Below, piece by piece: positions 15,331-27,384 of a stretch of 64,000 nucleotides of DNA. The notes under the pieces were generated by a model. It saw nothing but the letters and a program-made list of their open reading frames with translations, was not told the DNA's origin and made no database searches. Each line of letters opens with the position of its first letter. Position 1 is the stretch's first letter. A program made the position numbers and the translations under genes. This DNA is from Megalonaias nervosa. Lineage: Eukaryota; Mollusca; Bivalvia; Unionida; Unionidae. The stretch is taken from NCBI GenBank assembly GCA_016617855.1, contig JAECUM010006784.1, forward strand, positions 1 to 64,000, given 5' to 3'.

Positions 15331-15429
15331 TGCACAACTATTCACAATGTTCAACAGTCAATTTGTGAACAGATTTTCAACGCAAGTATGCTGAACGAAA
15401 GTAAAAACGTGACCTGTACAAACATCAAG
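15331..15429 (+). CDS. Gene 1 exon 3: Cys-rich, N-glycosylated loop
   Basis: This 99-bp exon is bounded by 'caatttatttttcag' at 15330 and 'AAG|gtaaaa' at 15430, phase 0 on both sides and 33 codons. It holds three Cys (residues 1, 12 and 29 of the exon) and three N-glycosylation sequons (NAS, NES, NVT) within 12 residues. In class I cytokine genes the exon after helix A is short and encodes the A-B loop; size and place fit. Exon 3 contributes three of the four Cys of the predicted mature protein, the fourth being in exon 5, so two disulfides are possible. A (TC)n/(AC)n tract starts 15 bp into the next intron. It is too short to be found as a stand-alone reading frame; it is supported by phase, acceptor quality and Cys/sequon content. 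Confidence 0.55.
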
Positions 15430-15441
15430 GTAAAACAACCC

Positions 15442-15444
<3 letters not shown>

Positions 15445-15513
<69 letters not shown>
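15445..15513. repeat. (TC)n-(AC)n microsatellite in gene 1 intron 3
   Basis: It begins 15 bp after the exon 3 donor. Confidence 0.95.
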
Positions 15514-16138
15514 AATAAGCTCTCGCAAGAAACAGACAAAAAGTGACTTCTTTCCAGCATCTATTCCACAAATCAACGGGGTAGATTATAAGCATGGTTC
15601 TTACAGTCTATTTACTTTTGTTTATTTAAGTCTAAAATTAAAATCTTTCTTGTAAGTTGATAACCGCGAAGTAAAATGTGATGTGACTATTTGCATCAGA
15701 TAAATCAATATGGCATAACAACAAAGAGCATATTGATTGCGATACGCGATTCTGGTCAACCTTAAGCAGGGACACACAAAGCTCAATACTTGTTAGAAAT
15801 GGATATTTTTGATATAATTTATTTTCCTTAAAAGATGCTTGAAAAATATGTCAACAAGACCTGAGAGTGATTGGACGAAATTTGAAACAAATTGAAACTC
15901 GACAAAAGTATTTTGATTTTTCTGCTTTGTTAATTACAATGAATATATGATTTTTATTCCGCCACATACTTTCTCATCTCTGTGCACGTACATATACTTT
16001 TGTCTTTTTCTTTGCTTTTCGTCTGTGAACGGTCTTAAACAGACTTTCTGATTCATACTGTTCTGCCTGTACGAAGTATATCCAGACTAGTAGAGAATAC
16101 AAAGAAACATTACCATAATGTCCATTTTCTTCACACAG

Positions 16139-16270
16139 AGCTCGTTTACGTATGCGCTGCAGATGATCAAATCCGCCTGGGTCAGTGCTTCATATTTCTT
16201 CCCTTCTGGGGCAGGAAAATATCCCTTTATGCCATTTCTGAAAACCGCTGCCCACAACATCGAGCAAATC
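16139..16270 (+). CDS. Gene 1 exon 4: probable helix B/C segment
   Basis: The acceptor 'ttcttcacacag' ends at 16138 and the donor ATC|gtaagt starts at 16271, phase 0 on both sides, 132 bp and 44 codons. The product starts SSFTYALQMIKSAW, turns at a PSGAGKYP segment and ends FLKTAAHNIEQI: two amphipathic stretches split by a Pro/Gly turn, as expected for a B-turn-C helix pair. It has no Cys. The PSG turn and the [LF]xxTAHxxE-like ending resemble parts of the last exon of gene 2, so exon correspondence between the two genes is not fully settled. The donor matches the consensus well. Confidence 0.6.
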
Positions 16271-16379
16271 GTAAGTATATATCTATAAATAGGGTCGTAG
16301 AGAGCGATCACTGGCCCTGGTGTAAGAAACACCCAGGCCTCTCCTAGTTGTCGTTCAAACAAAATTTTTCTTTTTTATA

Positions 16380-16465
16380 AAATTAAAAAGCGTTGTTCGG
16401 TCAGGGTCCCTTTACGGGCCCGGGCCCCGGGGATATATCCCCGGTTGCCCTCCCTCTTGTCGGCC
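16380..16465. repeat. GC-rich palindromic repeat fragment in gene 1 intron 4
   Basis: It contains gggcccgggccccgggg and the perfect 18-nt palindrome ccggggatatatccccgg, and ends in 'tcggccctg', the complement of a cagggccga-type transposon end. Probably a solo terminal piece of a DNA transposon. Confidence 0.45.
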
Positions 16466-16805
16466 CTGTCTATAAATATTAGGCTAGTTCGGTCATGAGA
16501 TGCCTTGGATTTTTAAAAATGATGCAAGATGGCGCTCTTTAAAATTATAATCTGTCATGATTTAAGGATGTTTAAGTAATATCAAATCATAGCTTGAACT
16601 ATCGTCAACACACACACAAAACACACACACACACACACATATATATATATTATACTTACTACTATTACTATCACTTAAAGCAGTATTAGTTTATCCTCCT
16701 CTTACATGTGTGGGGTCAGAGGCTGTATTATGAAGAAAATTTTATGTGCTATTATATTATAATCTGCACCACTACAACTACTACTAGCATATCACAGCCA
16801 CTACC

Positions 16806-16806
<1 letters not shown>

Positions 16807-16855
<49 letters not shown>

Positions 16856-16877
16856 TATTATTATTATTATTATTATT

Positions 16878-16940
<63 letters not shown>
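16807..16940. repeat. (AAT)n-(ATT)n-(GTT)n-(ATT)n tract at the gene 1 exon 5 acceptor
   Basis: (AAT)n at 16807-16855 can pair with (ATT)n at 16856-16880 and 16911-16940. The tract ends 8 bp before the exon. Confidence 0.95.
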
Positions 16941-16948
16941 TCTTGTAG

Positions 16949-17113
16949 GGAAGCGTCTCTGGTTTGCCTATTCCTAGCACGACTCCCAGTCCCACAGGAA
17001 CACCGGTACCGGACTATGACCGCGACCTGCGTTTTCTTGGTGAATTGTACTCCAAAATTAAACTGGTGGACTCAATAATGGTGCATATACGATCATGCTT
17101 CAGTATTTCATAA
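16949..17113 (+). CDS. Gene 1 exon 5: Pro/Ser/Thr linker and helix D, stop
   Basis: The acceptor 'tattatttcttgtag' ends at 16948; the exon enters in phase 0 and reads 54 codons to TAA at 17111-17113. A Pro/Ser/Thr/Gly linker (about 20 residues) precedes a helix beginning VPDYDRDLRFLGEL. Counting from that V as 1, D3, Y4, D5, L8, R9, L11, I28 and C31 are shared or conservatively replaced in gene 2 without a gap. The match through C31 argues for reading to TAA and not splicing at the poor internal site ATG|gtgcat. The last residues are IRSCFSIS. The exon is preceded by 130 bp of (AAT)n, (ATT)n and (GTT)n tracts. Confidence 0.62.
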   Translation, partial: GSVSGLPIPSTTPSPTGTPVPDYDRDLRFLGELYSKIKLVDSIMVHIRSCFSIS

Positions 17114-18044
17114 AATATTTTTCGTCTTTAAATATATTTACACAATTTGATAAAACGATTACTTTTTTTAAAGATTTTAATGACATGGTATCTAAATATG
17201 TGCTCATCATCTTTACATTATTACATAAGTTATTACACATGATGTTCAGTTTGTAAAACGTCTTCATATTGTTTAAAATGGCATCTTTAGTGAACGCATT
17301 TATATTTTACATATCTGCTGATTTTTTTGTTGTTGCATGTATTATTTATTCCTCTGAATAATTGCTCAATAATTTTAATTATTTTATTTCTACATCGTTA
17401 AAACATTGAATCAAGTTCACGATCGAATGTTATATGTACTAAAACTGCGTTTTGATGCAAGACGTAAGCATTGTATTCATAATTCATGAGTGCAAACATG
17501 GATCGATGTTCTATTCCGTCATATTATTTGGAATCCGCTTTGTCGCTAAAGTTTCCCCACAAACTTTGTAGTTTTCTATTGATCTCAACTAAATATCTGT
17601 TGTATTAGGTGGGCCATATTTAATTCTCACCATTCACATGTACAAAACTTGTTTATTGTTTTAGGCTTTGCTATGTGGCGTTTTGCACTGTCTGTTATAT
17701 CTGGTAGTTTTGGATTGAAGCTTATGTTAGCTTCTTTTGCAAGTGTATAATTTTCATTCCAGCGTATTTCAGTAGTCCTCTACAAAATGGGAGTGAGTAA
17801 AACGTATTAAGACAACAATTATAATACGTAAAAATATCTCCAAGCCAAAATTAACCGATCGAAAGTACAGAGCAATATTTATTTACATCTAGCCCAATAC
17901 AACCCGATAGACAATACAGTGCAATAATTTATTCACATCATTGTCAAAATTTGAACATTATTACTTAATAAAACTCCCAAACAAAAATAAAATAAAAACA
18001 CCAATTTTATTCTGGGACCAATCAGTACTGTCTCCTCCATTTTA

Positions 18045-18086
<42 letters not shown>

Positions 18087-18683
18087 CCATTTCCTCCTTA
18101 AGACTGAAAATACCTATATTTTAAACATGATGTATAATTATTATACTACGTAATCCATTTTGTAATAGTGATTTTAAAATTCGTTGTCCATGTATCACAA
18201 TCATAAAACTTGTTCAATATTTCATATTGGTATACAATCTAAACATTTTTGTAGGTAAGAGTATAGGTACAACATTGACGAACACGTTTCAGAAAGTATA
18301 TTTTGTATAAGACTATGTCTTATATTATGCGTAGTACTTTAAAAGTACAATTTTTAAAATTTGTTTTAATTTTGTACGCGAGGGTTGTTTATGTTTCCAT
18401 CCATTTACAGTACATTTGTAATTAAAAAAGATAATTTTAGAACTGTGGTGTTTGTGTCTTCTGTGTATTTTCTATGTAAAAAATCTGGGTTTGCAACAAA
18501 AAATAAACAGTGAAAAACGTATAAAAAAAAGACAAAACATGAAAAGGAGAGAAAAAGAAGGAAAGAAAGAAAGAAGGAAGAAACGCAAACAAATATTAAC
18601 AACCTATTTCACTCTCTGCCGTGTTAATGTGGTTGGAGTCTACCGTCTATCTGTCTATCTGCCTACCTCCCTCCCTTCCTACT
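17114..18683. other. Region 3' of gene 1
   Basis: AT-rich, with one (TG)n tract (18046-18085). A candidate aataaa is at 17967. No further exon was recognised. Confidence 0.5.
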
Positions 18684-18684
18684 G

Positions 18685-18731
<47 letters not shown>

Positions 18732-18840
18732 AGGTATTTAATTTCCTTTATTTTGATGTATGATGGGTGTAATATGGGTTATAGAGTATACAGCTTGGCC
18801 TTACTTCAGATGTGCACCTCTACAAAAAACTTCAAGCTGC

Positions 18841-18894
<54 letters not shown>
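18684..18894. repeat. Mirror-placed (ATCT)n and (GATA)n around a dispersed-repeat core
   Basis: (ATCT)n at 18684-18731 and its complement (GATA)n at 18841-18894 flank a 110-bp segment (18732-18840). That segment also occurs at about 20868-20960 and 23038-23140. The two arrays can pair with each other. Confidence 0.8.
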
Positions 18895-20117
18895 GTGTTT
18901 AGAAATCGGGATTCTTAGCCACGTGTGGATCGGATTTTTAGATCATTACCTTAACACTGAGTGACTAAAAAAAGTTAAATGAATTTGTTTCTAACCGAAA
19001 AAAGGGAGAGAAATTTTAATGTATGTTGAATATTCTGCTATGAGTTACTTTCCTTATGTCTACCCATTTAGTTAGTCATTGTTTTATCTGAACTAACTAA
19101 TTAAAAAAAAACTGATGAGAGAATTGCAACAAATGAAGATACACAATAAATTATTTAACTGTGACTACTTCTTTCTCAAAATATTCTCGAAAGAGCTTGT
19201 ATACTTTAGAAGATATTTTACAAAAGTTTTGTGTATTTAAATTGCCTAAGCGAACTGAATCTATATCAGTAAAATAAGTAAAATGAAAACTATTAATATC
19301 TACGCTCATCTCAGTCTGTAAGGCAGACTCCTGCATTAGGAATTTTAAAACACTTCAGAACTTAAATCGCACTTTGCCCAGTCAAACCAGGTGCTGAGTA
19401 TGTATCTAACACAAAATGATTGCACAACAGCAGGTGTTGGTACTTTATGTTCTTATGGCCTGTTATCTATCAATCATTTCTTTTTCCTTTGATGTATCTC
19501 CTGTCAGGATTCGGTGGAGTTGTGATAGATTACGTTAAATTGTTTCATATATATACTAATGTTATTTGATTTAAATGAATAGTTATGTAGTAAATTTATT
19601 TTAAATTCCGACGGCAGTGTTTGCATCGGGAAATAAGCATGAAATTTACACACCGATTTCCCTAACTCTAGCATGTTATTGTCCCTCAAATGCATTAAAG
19701 AAATCTCACGACCAGATGTTGTAATCCATACTGCCCAGTTTACATGATTGTGTCAAAATTTTATATTACCTTGTGATCTGCGATTTTACACAAATTATCA
19801 ATGTGAATTTTTAAAGTATAATAAATAAAAAAAAAAAAAAACGTTCAACCAGTCAGCATAGTAAATTTTTATCTAATTAAATTTATTTCATATGGTTACT
19901 TAGCCCATTTACTGCTTTAAACTGAGCTGAAGGACATTGATACGGGGATAATATTGTAAGTTGTTTTTCGGTCTGGAATTCATTTGTTTACGATAAAAGT
20001 TTTTCTTTGCTAAGCAAGAAACGTATTCTTCTGAACAATATTCACCTATAACTTGGGAATCGACGACATTCGTGTACAAATACGCTGAGTCGGTATTATG
20101 CTTTTCCACATCCACAT

Positions 20118-20308
20118 GTATTTCCTATTTTGTAATGCCAGATTGTATTTCCTATCTTGTAATGCCAGATTATATTCCCTATCTTGTAATGACAGATTAT
20201 ATTTTCTATCTTGTAAAGCCATATTATATTTCCTATCTTGTAATGCCAGATTATATTCCCTATCTTGTAATGCCAGATCATATTTTCTATCTTGTAATGC
20301 CAGATTAA
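20118..20308. repeat. 27-bp minisatellite, about 7 copies
   Basis: The unit aatgccagattatattcccta plus tcttgt repeats in register. As 27 is a multiple of three, several frames are open on both strands (minus strand: repeats of LALQDRKYN). Confidence 0.9.
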
Positions 20309-20719
20309 TATCGAGGTCGAGGCTACGAAGTGATCCTGTAGATTGCAATAGAGCAAATACAACTATAATCAAAGACAAAAAAGATGACTTGAATTTAAAT
20401 CTACTACCTAAGTAGTTATGTTTTCCAGGAAGTTTGGCTAATGATAAAAGTTTTTAGGCCTATATAAGATACATTATATTCGTATGTTTACGCTAACCCT
20501 ACTTTGCTCGCCATGACCGATAACACGAAATTCTCAAGGTAATTAAAACTTTTACATAAGGTTTGCTATACCATATTTTGATAGTCACAGATACGTTATT
20601 CAATGCATGCCATATTTTCTACGATATGTTTACGTTTCCAAATAAGGTTTAAATGTCCTTATACGGCACACGAGAAAAGAGGCTGCTGACGGAGGACGAT
20701 CCAAAAGAAAGTATCGGAT

Positions 20720-21385
20720 GAAGAAAGTGGCGCTCTACATTTTCGTATGTTGGCTACATAGGGTTAGAATTTGAAAGAAAATTTTCTACCCGGGTTTCTT
20801 CACTGGTTATACTGGCTATTTATGAAAATACCTTGTATATCTTAGGTATTGTTCAAAGAATCGTTAATTCCCTTTATTTTGGTGCATAATTGATGTGTGT
20901 AACGTTGATTATAGAGCATACAGCTTGGACTTACTTCAGATGTGCACCTCTAAAAAAAACTCCTGCTAGTTCTGCTTGGTCATTTTCACTTTTGGAATTC
21001 AGAGGTAAATTCTGAAAAAAGAGCCGATAACTTTTATTTTTACATCTCTAATGTTTCTTAATTAGTTTACTGAACTTTCAGAAGCTGGCAAAAATAATTT
21101 CTCCCATTTTAATAACTGCTAAAGATTGTGAACTTTAGACTAATTCAGTATATTTTTTTAGCACAAGGGTGCAGTCATTTTTGTTAGCTGTGTGCTTAGA
21201 TTATGTACAATTTCCAGAAGTAAAATATCCAAAGAAATTTCAGATACAGTATATGAATGTAACATAGAGGTATACCAACATTCTCGCCACTGTGCATGTT
21301 GCAAATGTAAACAACTTTACCGTACACCCACCACTCTCTCTGAAGTTTATAATATCTGTAGAGAGCCCCCATATCTACAATTCAA
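20720..21385 (+). repeat. Dispersed/segmental repeat, copy 1
   Basis: About 665 bp from 'tggcgctctaca' to 'agagagccccc', matching 22912-23575 along its length with about 15-20% visible differences. The open frame at 21192-21392 lies in it and is not conserved in the other copy. Function unknown. Confidence 0.75.
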
Positions 21386-21896
21386 TTCATAAATGCTTGT
21401 TTTAAAAGAGAGGACTGTTTAATTTCTTTCAGAGTATGTATGGACATCTTAAACATTTTGACAACATCCCAGAAAAGCGTCGGGTGTGAATTACACCAGG
21501 CTGCTCCACTGATACACGTAGTCTCATTTTAGTAACCCGTCCACGAAGTACGGTTAATAATATTAGTACTAGGGAATCACGTGATCGTCTTTTACATATG
21601 TGGATCAAGTGCTTTTACGTCATAAAAACAAAACAAAACCAAAAAACCATCATCCGCCCTTTTAAATAGCAGAGGCTGTGGTAAATAATGTCATGCCTAA
21701 ATAAAGAATCTTTCAATATCAATCCACGTATTGGTTTTACTTAAGTAAATTCCATTCTGATTTTATTCACAGAACACAAGGGCTTTCAAACTTTGTATTG
21801 ATCATGTACTCCTAAGGTCAAGGTTATATGTGTGCCAGAGAGCACTGAATGAAAGTAAATCGTTTACAAACATTCTCGATATTGTATTAAAAACTG

Positions 21897-21936
<40 letters not shown>

Positions 21937-21958
21937 GGGTGGAGGGATGTAGTTACTC

Positions 21959-21989
<31 letters not shown>

Positions 21990-22347
21990 TTAGGAAAGTA
22001 ACTGCCCCTAGAAGGGCGGTAGTACAATGTTTAGTTCCTTTATTGTCCTTTTCCGAAATTATGTTTTTAAATCTATAATTTACATCTGCTTTTAAAGGAA
22101 AAATATACTAGGGAACGCAATGAATTACACTCGCGTATCATGATCAACAGCAACAAAATAATGTAGTTGCATCCATATTTCCCGAAATTTACTATAAAAA
22201 GACTGTTATCACCGCAGTCCCCCATTGGCGATCGAACTTCATATGTACAGTAAATTTATATGCATGGTTAGCTAGATCGTGCGTGAAATAGCATATATTC
22301 GACAAAGCATAAATGACAATTATGCGTGATAAACTGATACGTATTAA

Positions 22348-22570
22348 TCATTGATACGTTGTAAAATTGATGAATATTAATCATTGATACATTGTAAAAT
22401 TGATGCGTATTAATCATTGATACATTGTAAAATTAATGAGTATTAATCGTTGATACATTGTAAAATTGATGAATATTAATCATTGATACATTGTACAATT
22501 TATGTGTATTAATCATTGAGACATTGAAAAATTTATGTGTATTAATCATTGATACATTGTTAAATTGATA
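22348..22570. repeat. 33-bp minisatellite, about 7 copies
   Basis: Units of the form attgatacattgtaaaattg + atgaatattaatc, diverging towards the right end. Confidence 0.9.
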
Positions 22571-22911
22571 CTATAGAAATGGTAGTTCAGCTTTCCTCAA
22601 ACAGGCACCCACTCATCTACAGATATAGAGTGTCATTTTCAGAAATGGCCACGTCCCAAGCCTGGACTATAAATTTTGAAAATATACGGACACATAGTGG
22701 CTGGCTCAGCAATTCCACACATGCGTTTTGTTTGCCATAAAAGTCTATTAGTACACTTTCATTTATATATCATGATGACGGAGCTGAAACCATGATTACA
22801 TTTTCTGTTTTTCCAGTAACATTCGGCTTGAATAAGTGTCATCACTTCATGTCTCAAACATCGTTCTATTTACGGTGACGTATTACTACTAAACGACAAA
22901 GGGTAACGTCC

Positions 22912-23575
22912 TTGAGGTGGCGCTCTACAGTTTCGTATTTTGCCTAGGTTAGAATTTTAAAGAAAAGGAATTACCCCGGGTATCCTCTCTAGTTATACTG
23001 GCTATTTAAAAAAGACTTTGTATATCTTAGGCATTGTTAAAAGAACCTTTAATTCCCTTCATTTTGGTGTATGATTGATGGGCGTGATATGGGTTATAGA
23101 GTATACAGCTTGGCCTTACTCCAGATGTGCACCTTTCAAAAAAGTGCTAGCTCCACTTGGTCATTTTCACTTCCTGAACTTAGAGGTAAATTGTAAAAAA
23201 CAAGCTGATAACTTTTTTTTACATTTTATGTATTTGGTAATTCATTCATTGCACTTTCAGAAGCTGGTATTGTCTAGTCTGGCAAAATTCATTTTCCCTA
23301 TTTTAATAGCTGCTAAGGATAGTGTACTTTAGACAAATTCAGGCTGATTTTTGGAGCACAAGGGAGCAGTCATTTTAGTTAGCAGTGTGCTAAGATCATT
23401 TAAAATTTCCAAAAGTACAATATCCAAAGAAATGTCAGTCACATTACATCAATGTAGCATAAAGGTATGCCAACATTCTCTCCAATGTGCATGTTTTAAA
23501 TGCTAACAACTTCACCTTACATACGTCACTCTCTCAAAAGTACATAATAACTGGTGAACGCCCCCTGAGTAATTC
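22912..23575 (+). repeat. Dispersed/segmental repeat, copy 2
   Basis: Counterpart of 20720-21385, about 2.2 kb downstream in the same orientation. It shares 'tatagagtatacagcttggccttact', 'ttatactggctattta' and the 3' part 'gtatgccaacattctc'. A third, partial copy is 18732-18840. Confidence 0.75.
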
Positions 23576-25465
23576 AAAGTCCTTAGCGTTATGTGACAAA
23601 TGTGATCGCGATTTATTTGAACTAACGTTGATTAAATTCGTAGAATGATGCAAAATATAACTTGCTGCAAAAAATTGTGGCATGTATCTTCAGGTTTTTC
23701 AATCTTTTATGTCAAATGAACATTTGCGCAGGATTCTCTTTGTGAAGAGATGGATGACCTTGACATTTAACGGCATTAACAGACGTTCAGGACATCGTAG
23801 TGCAACGCACCATTCAGGCCCGTCACTCTTGTATACTCCTAAGTTCATAAATTAATTTCGAGTTTTGCACAAATTAACTCGTGAACACGATATCTCGAAA
23901 GCAATAATTTAGATATGATGTTCATCGAATTTTTCTCGGACAGGGAGTCGATGTTTTCCAAACTGCAGTCATGTGTACATAATAAGAAATGGGTAATGAT
24001 AAGACGTATGGTTACCTGAGTTTGTGCTCCGCGATACGATCGTTATCCTCATTTTCTCTAAATATTGATATCTATATGCAAGGTTCAAACTGAACCCGCT
24101 AAAATTTGGTAATATCTTACAATATTTGAATGTTAGCTGAGATCACCTTGTCCTTGTAGTTGATGCCAGTGAAAAATTGCTACCCTTTGTTATCCATTTT
24201 TCCAAACTGATGTTTTCTGACACTTTTGTCTATTCCTACACGATATTTTTACGCAGTAATACATTTTGCGTGACAGTGTTCCTTGTCGGCGACAAATGAT
24301 TTTTGAAAAATAAATATTTGCAACAAGGAAAATAAGAAAGAAATAAAGAACCACCTATATGGACCGAATGAAATATCATAGTTTTTCATCAATGAACAGA
24401 GAAATATTTCAGCACTTAAATTTGCTTACGGTTGTGCAAAAGATCAAATTATCATTACCACCACAAGTCTGAAACCGAGTAGAATTTAGTGATTTGTGGA
24501 AAATTCGCACGTGGAGCAGTTCTGATCGTTATGGCGGTCATAAAGAGCAAACACGACAACTCCAACATAAATGAAAAAAGTATATAATCATAACAAAACA
24601 AAATACTGGTATGATTTAGTAAATCATATGTATTGTCCCCCCCCCATTTAAGCTCATACAGAGTTTTATTTTCAGAAACGATCATGTCCTTAGAGTTACG
24701 TTTTAAAAAATGTTCCAAATGTCAGCATGATTAACGAGGTGGCGAGTGTGACAATCCCACGCACGTTCCATTATTTGTCCTAGATATTAATTACCACACT
24801 TTCATTTACACTTTTAATTTAGAAGGATAAAATAGCATTCATTTATGGAGGTCTACGATTTGATGACGCTCGTTGGACATCTGGCACAAATCCGAAATTG
24901 TGATCTGCGGTATTGAGGAACGGTTGCTAATAAGTTGATTGGTCTAATGGAGAGAAACCATTACATCGCTGTCAGTTTCCGAAGACTGCCATTGGTTACA
25001 CCTTGGGTGAGTTAAACCTGATACTTATCGAAAGTTTAGATCGATTACCTTTTTTTCAAGAATATTTGTAAACATTGATTTTCTGGAATTATCGTGCAAT
25101 ATGACAGGTAATACATGCTTAAAATTTCCATATTGAATGCATATATTAGATACTGATTTATAGCTCGTTTATCATTGATCGTCCTTAATCAACTCCCAAG
25201 AAATAATGACAATGTATACATATCGTAAGTAATTTACAAAGCCAGATGAGGTATATACCGACTGAAACTAGAATCTGTTATGACAAGCTTTCACTTAAAT
25301 TGAGAAATCTTCCCTAAATCTTGGCTTAAATTTAGGATTAGAATCCAGCAATCTAAATGGCTGAAATTTTAGTCTGACTTAAAATTTACAAATCAAATAA
25401 CACTGGTCTAAACCTGTCTTACGACTTAGTGAAATTGAGGCCTGGTGCTCGTCTGCGTGAAACAG
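23576..25465. other. Unannotated DNA between dispersed repeat and minisatellite
   Basis: No gene recognised. 'cacactttcatttacac' near 24798 and flanking sequence resemble 22660-22770, perhaps an old duplication. Exon 1 of gene 2 could lie here. Confidence 0.45.
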
Positions 25466-25968
25466 CCTCTAGTAATTCAGATCTAAGGCTGACTGAAAAT
25501 ACCGTCTAGTAATTTGGATGTTAGATTGGTTGAAAATAGCCTCTAGTAATTCAGATCTTTGATTGAATGAAAATAGCCTCTAGTAATTGAGATCTTTGAT
25601 TGGTTGAAAATAGACTCTAGTAATTCAGACCTTCGGTTGGTTGAAAATAGCTTCTAGTAATTGAGATCTTAGATTTGTTGAAAATAGACTCTAGCAATTC
25701 AGATCTTAGATTGGTTGAAAATAGACTCTAGTAATGCAGATTGGTTGAAAATAGACTCTAGTAACTCAGATCTTAGACTGGTTGAAAATGTACTCTAGTA
25801 ATTCAGATCTTTGATTGGTTGAAAATAGACTCTAGTAATTCAGACTTTAGGTTGGTTGAAAATAGACTAGTAATTCAGACCTTAGGTTGGCTGAAAATAG
25901 CTTCTAGTAATTCAGATCTTAGATTGGTTGAAATATACTCTAGTAATTCAGATCTTAGATTGGTTGGT
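25466..25968. repeat. 37-bp minisatellite, about 13-14 copies
   Basis: The unit begins tagtaattcagatcttagat and ends tggttgaaaatagactc. Some copies are shortened or have ctg/ttg variants; one unit near 25738 is truncated. Confidence 0.92.
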
Positions 25969-26478
25969 CATAACAAGGAAGAAATTCAAGCAAGCCATAT
26001 TGCAATTTGAGCATGCATTTATTTTTGTTTGTGTATTTTCTAATATTTAAGATTCTTTTGTGTTTACGTACAACTCTTTAAACAGCAATATCAATTTCAA
26101 ATTGATGGACTGAATACAGTACTAATTCGAGTAAAGGACACATATACATTTTCTTGCGACTACTGTGTCCAGTTACTTATCATTTATGCCGACAAATGTG
26201 TTGGAATTTCAGTTATCGTAAACTCTAGTTGTGACCACCATTTGTGGCTCCATTATATACAAGTTTTTTTGAGTCAGATATACCAATTATGTAAGGAAGA
26301 TATCAACGAGAAACGATTGGCATTCGTTTTGCAGTAGGAGGAAATGCTTTCATTTTTGGGGGAGAAATGGCGTTAATTAGACGATGTACCTTATTTTACT
26401 TAACTTCAGCAGTGTTATGCTTCTAATGGTAGTTGAAGTAATTGCATCGAATGGTAGTTGAAGTAATAGTGGCATCAT

Positions 26479-27297
26479 TAGTAGTAGTAGTAGTAGTAGT
26501 AAGTAGTAGTAGTAGCAGTAGTAAGTAGTAGTAGTAGAAATTAGTAGTAGTAGGAGTAGCAAGTAGTAGTAGTAGTAGTAAGTAGTAGTAGTAAGCAAAA
26601 GTTGTAGAAAGAAGAAGTAGTAGTAGGTAGTAGTAAATAGTAGTAAGCAGAAGTAGTAGAAAGTAGAAGTAGTAGTAGTAATAAGTAGTAGTAAGCAGTA
26701 GTAGTAGAAAGTAGAAGTAGTAGTAGTAGTAAGTAGTTGTAAGCAGTAGTAGTAGTAGAAAGTAGAAGTAGTAGTAGCAGTAGTCAGTAGTAGTAAGTAG
26801 TAGTAGTAGAAATTAGTAGTAGTAAATAGTAGTAGTAAGTAGTAGTAGTAGTAGAAATTAGTAGTAGTAAATAGTAGTAGTAGTAGAAATTAGTAGCATT
26901 AGGAGTAGCAAGCAGTAGTAGTAGTAGAAAGTAGAAGTAGTAGTAGTAGTAGTAAGTAGTAGTGGTAGTAGAAAGTAGTAGTAGTAGGAGTAGCAAGTAG
27001 TAGTAGTAGAAATTAGTAGTAGTAAGTAGTAGTAGTAGAAATTAGTAGTAGTAAGTAGTAGTAGTAGAAATTAGTAGTAGTAGGAGTAGCAAGTAGTAGT
27101 AGTAGAAAGTGGAAGTAGTAGTAAGTAGTAGTAGAAATTAGTAGTAGTAAGTAGTAGTAGTAGAAATTAGTAGTAGTAGTAGTAGTAGAAATTAGTAGTA
27201 GTAGGAGTAGCATGTAGTAGTAGTAGAAAGTAGAAGTAGTAGTAGTAGTAAGTAGAAGTAGTAGTAAGCAGCAGCAGCAGAAGTGGTAGTAGTAGTA
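26479..27297. repeat. Imperfect (TAG)n array, about 0.8 kb
   Basis: TAG repeats broken by regular taagtag, tagaaat and tagaaag interruptions, suggesting higher-order units of about 40-60 bp. Minus-strand frames (Tyr/Leu/Ser/Thr runs) are repeat translations. It ends about 190 bp before gene 2 exon 2. Confidence 0.92.
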
Positions 27298-27382
27298 ATT
27301 GTTGTTTATTTCTTAAGATTTGGAAGCGCTCAAGATAAAGGAGTAAAAGAAGCAACGCTGCAGATGCTACTGGTTTCATGCC

Positions 27383-27384
<2 letters not shown>

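Larger units (their letters stand above)
13742..17113 (+). other. Gene 1 locus: secreted helical-cytokine-like gene with mucin-like propeptide (exons 2-5)
   Basis: Four exons were found: 13742-14757, 15331-15429, 16139-16270 and 16949-17113. Every junction has a GT donor and AG acceptor, the reading frame runs through all four, and the intron phases are 1 (before the first listed exon), 0, 0, 0. The joined product is about 469 residues plus an unseen exon 1. Parts in order: a hydrophobic signal-like start, a long Ser/Thr-rich region, a dibasic site, a helix at the end of exon 2, a short Cys- and N-glycan-rich exon, a probable helix pair, and a C-terminal helix. Small exon 3 (99 bp) after the helix-A exon and phases 1-0-0-0 are the plan known for EPO, GH and IL-6/G-CSF genes. 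I infer an extracellular four-helix ligand. The alternative is an unrelated secreted mucin-like protein. A possible polyadenylation signal (aataaa) is at 17967. Confidence 0.62.

Noticed and set aside
21192..21392. Cys-rich 66-codon frame (CACCKCK)
   Set aside because: It lies in a dispersed repeat and the frame is not kept in the second copy.
24948..25007. ATG followed by a gtgagt donor as exon 1 of gene 2
   Set aside because: It ends in phase 0 while exon 2 enters in phase 1, and the peptide is not signal-like.
25819..26010. Repetitive frame across the 37-bp minisatellite
   Set aside because: 37 is not a multiple of three and units vary, so the frame is accidental.
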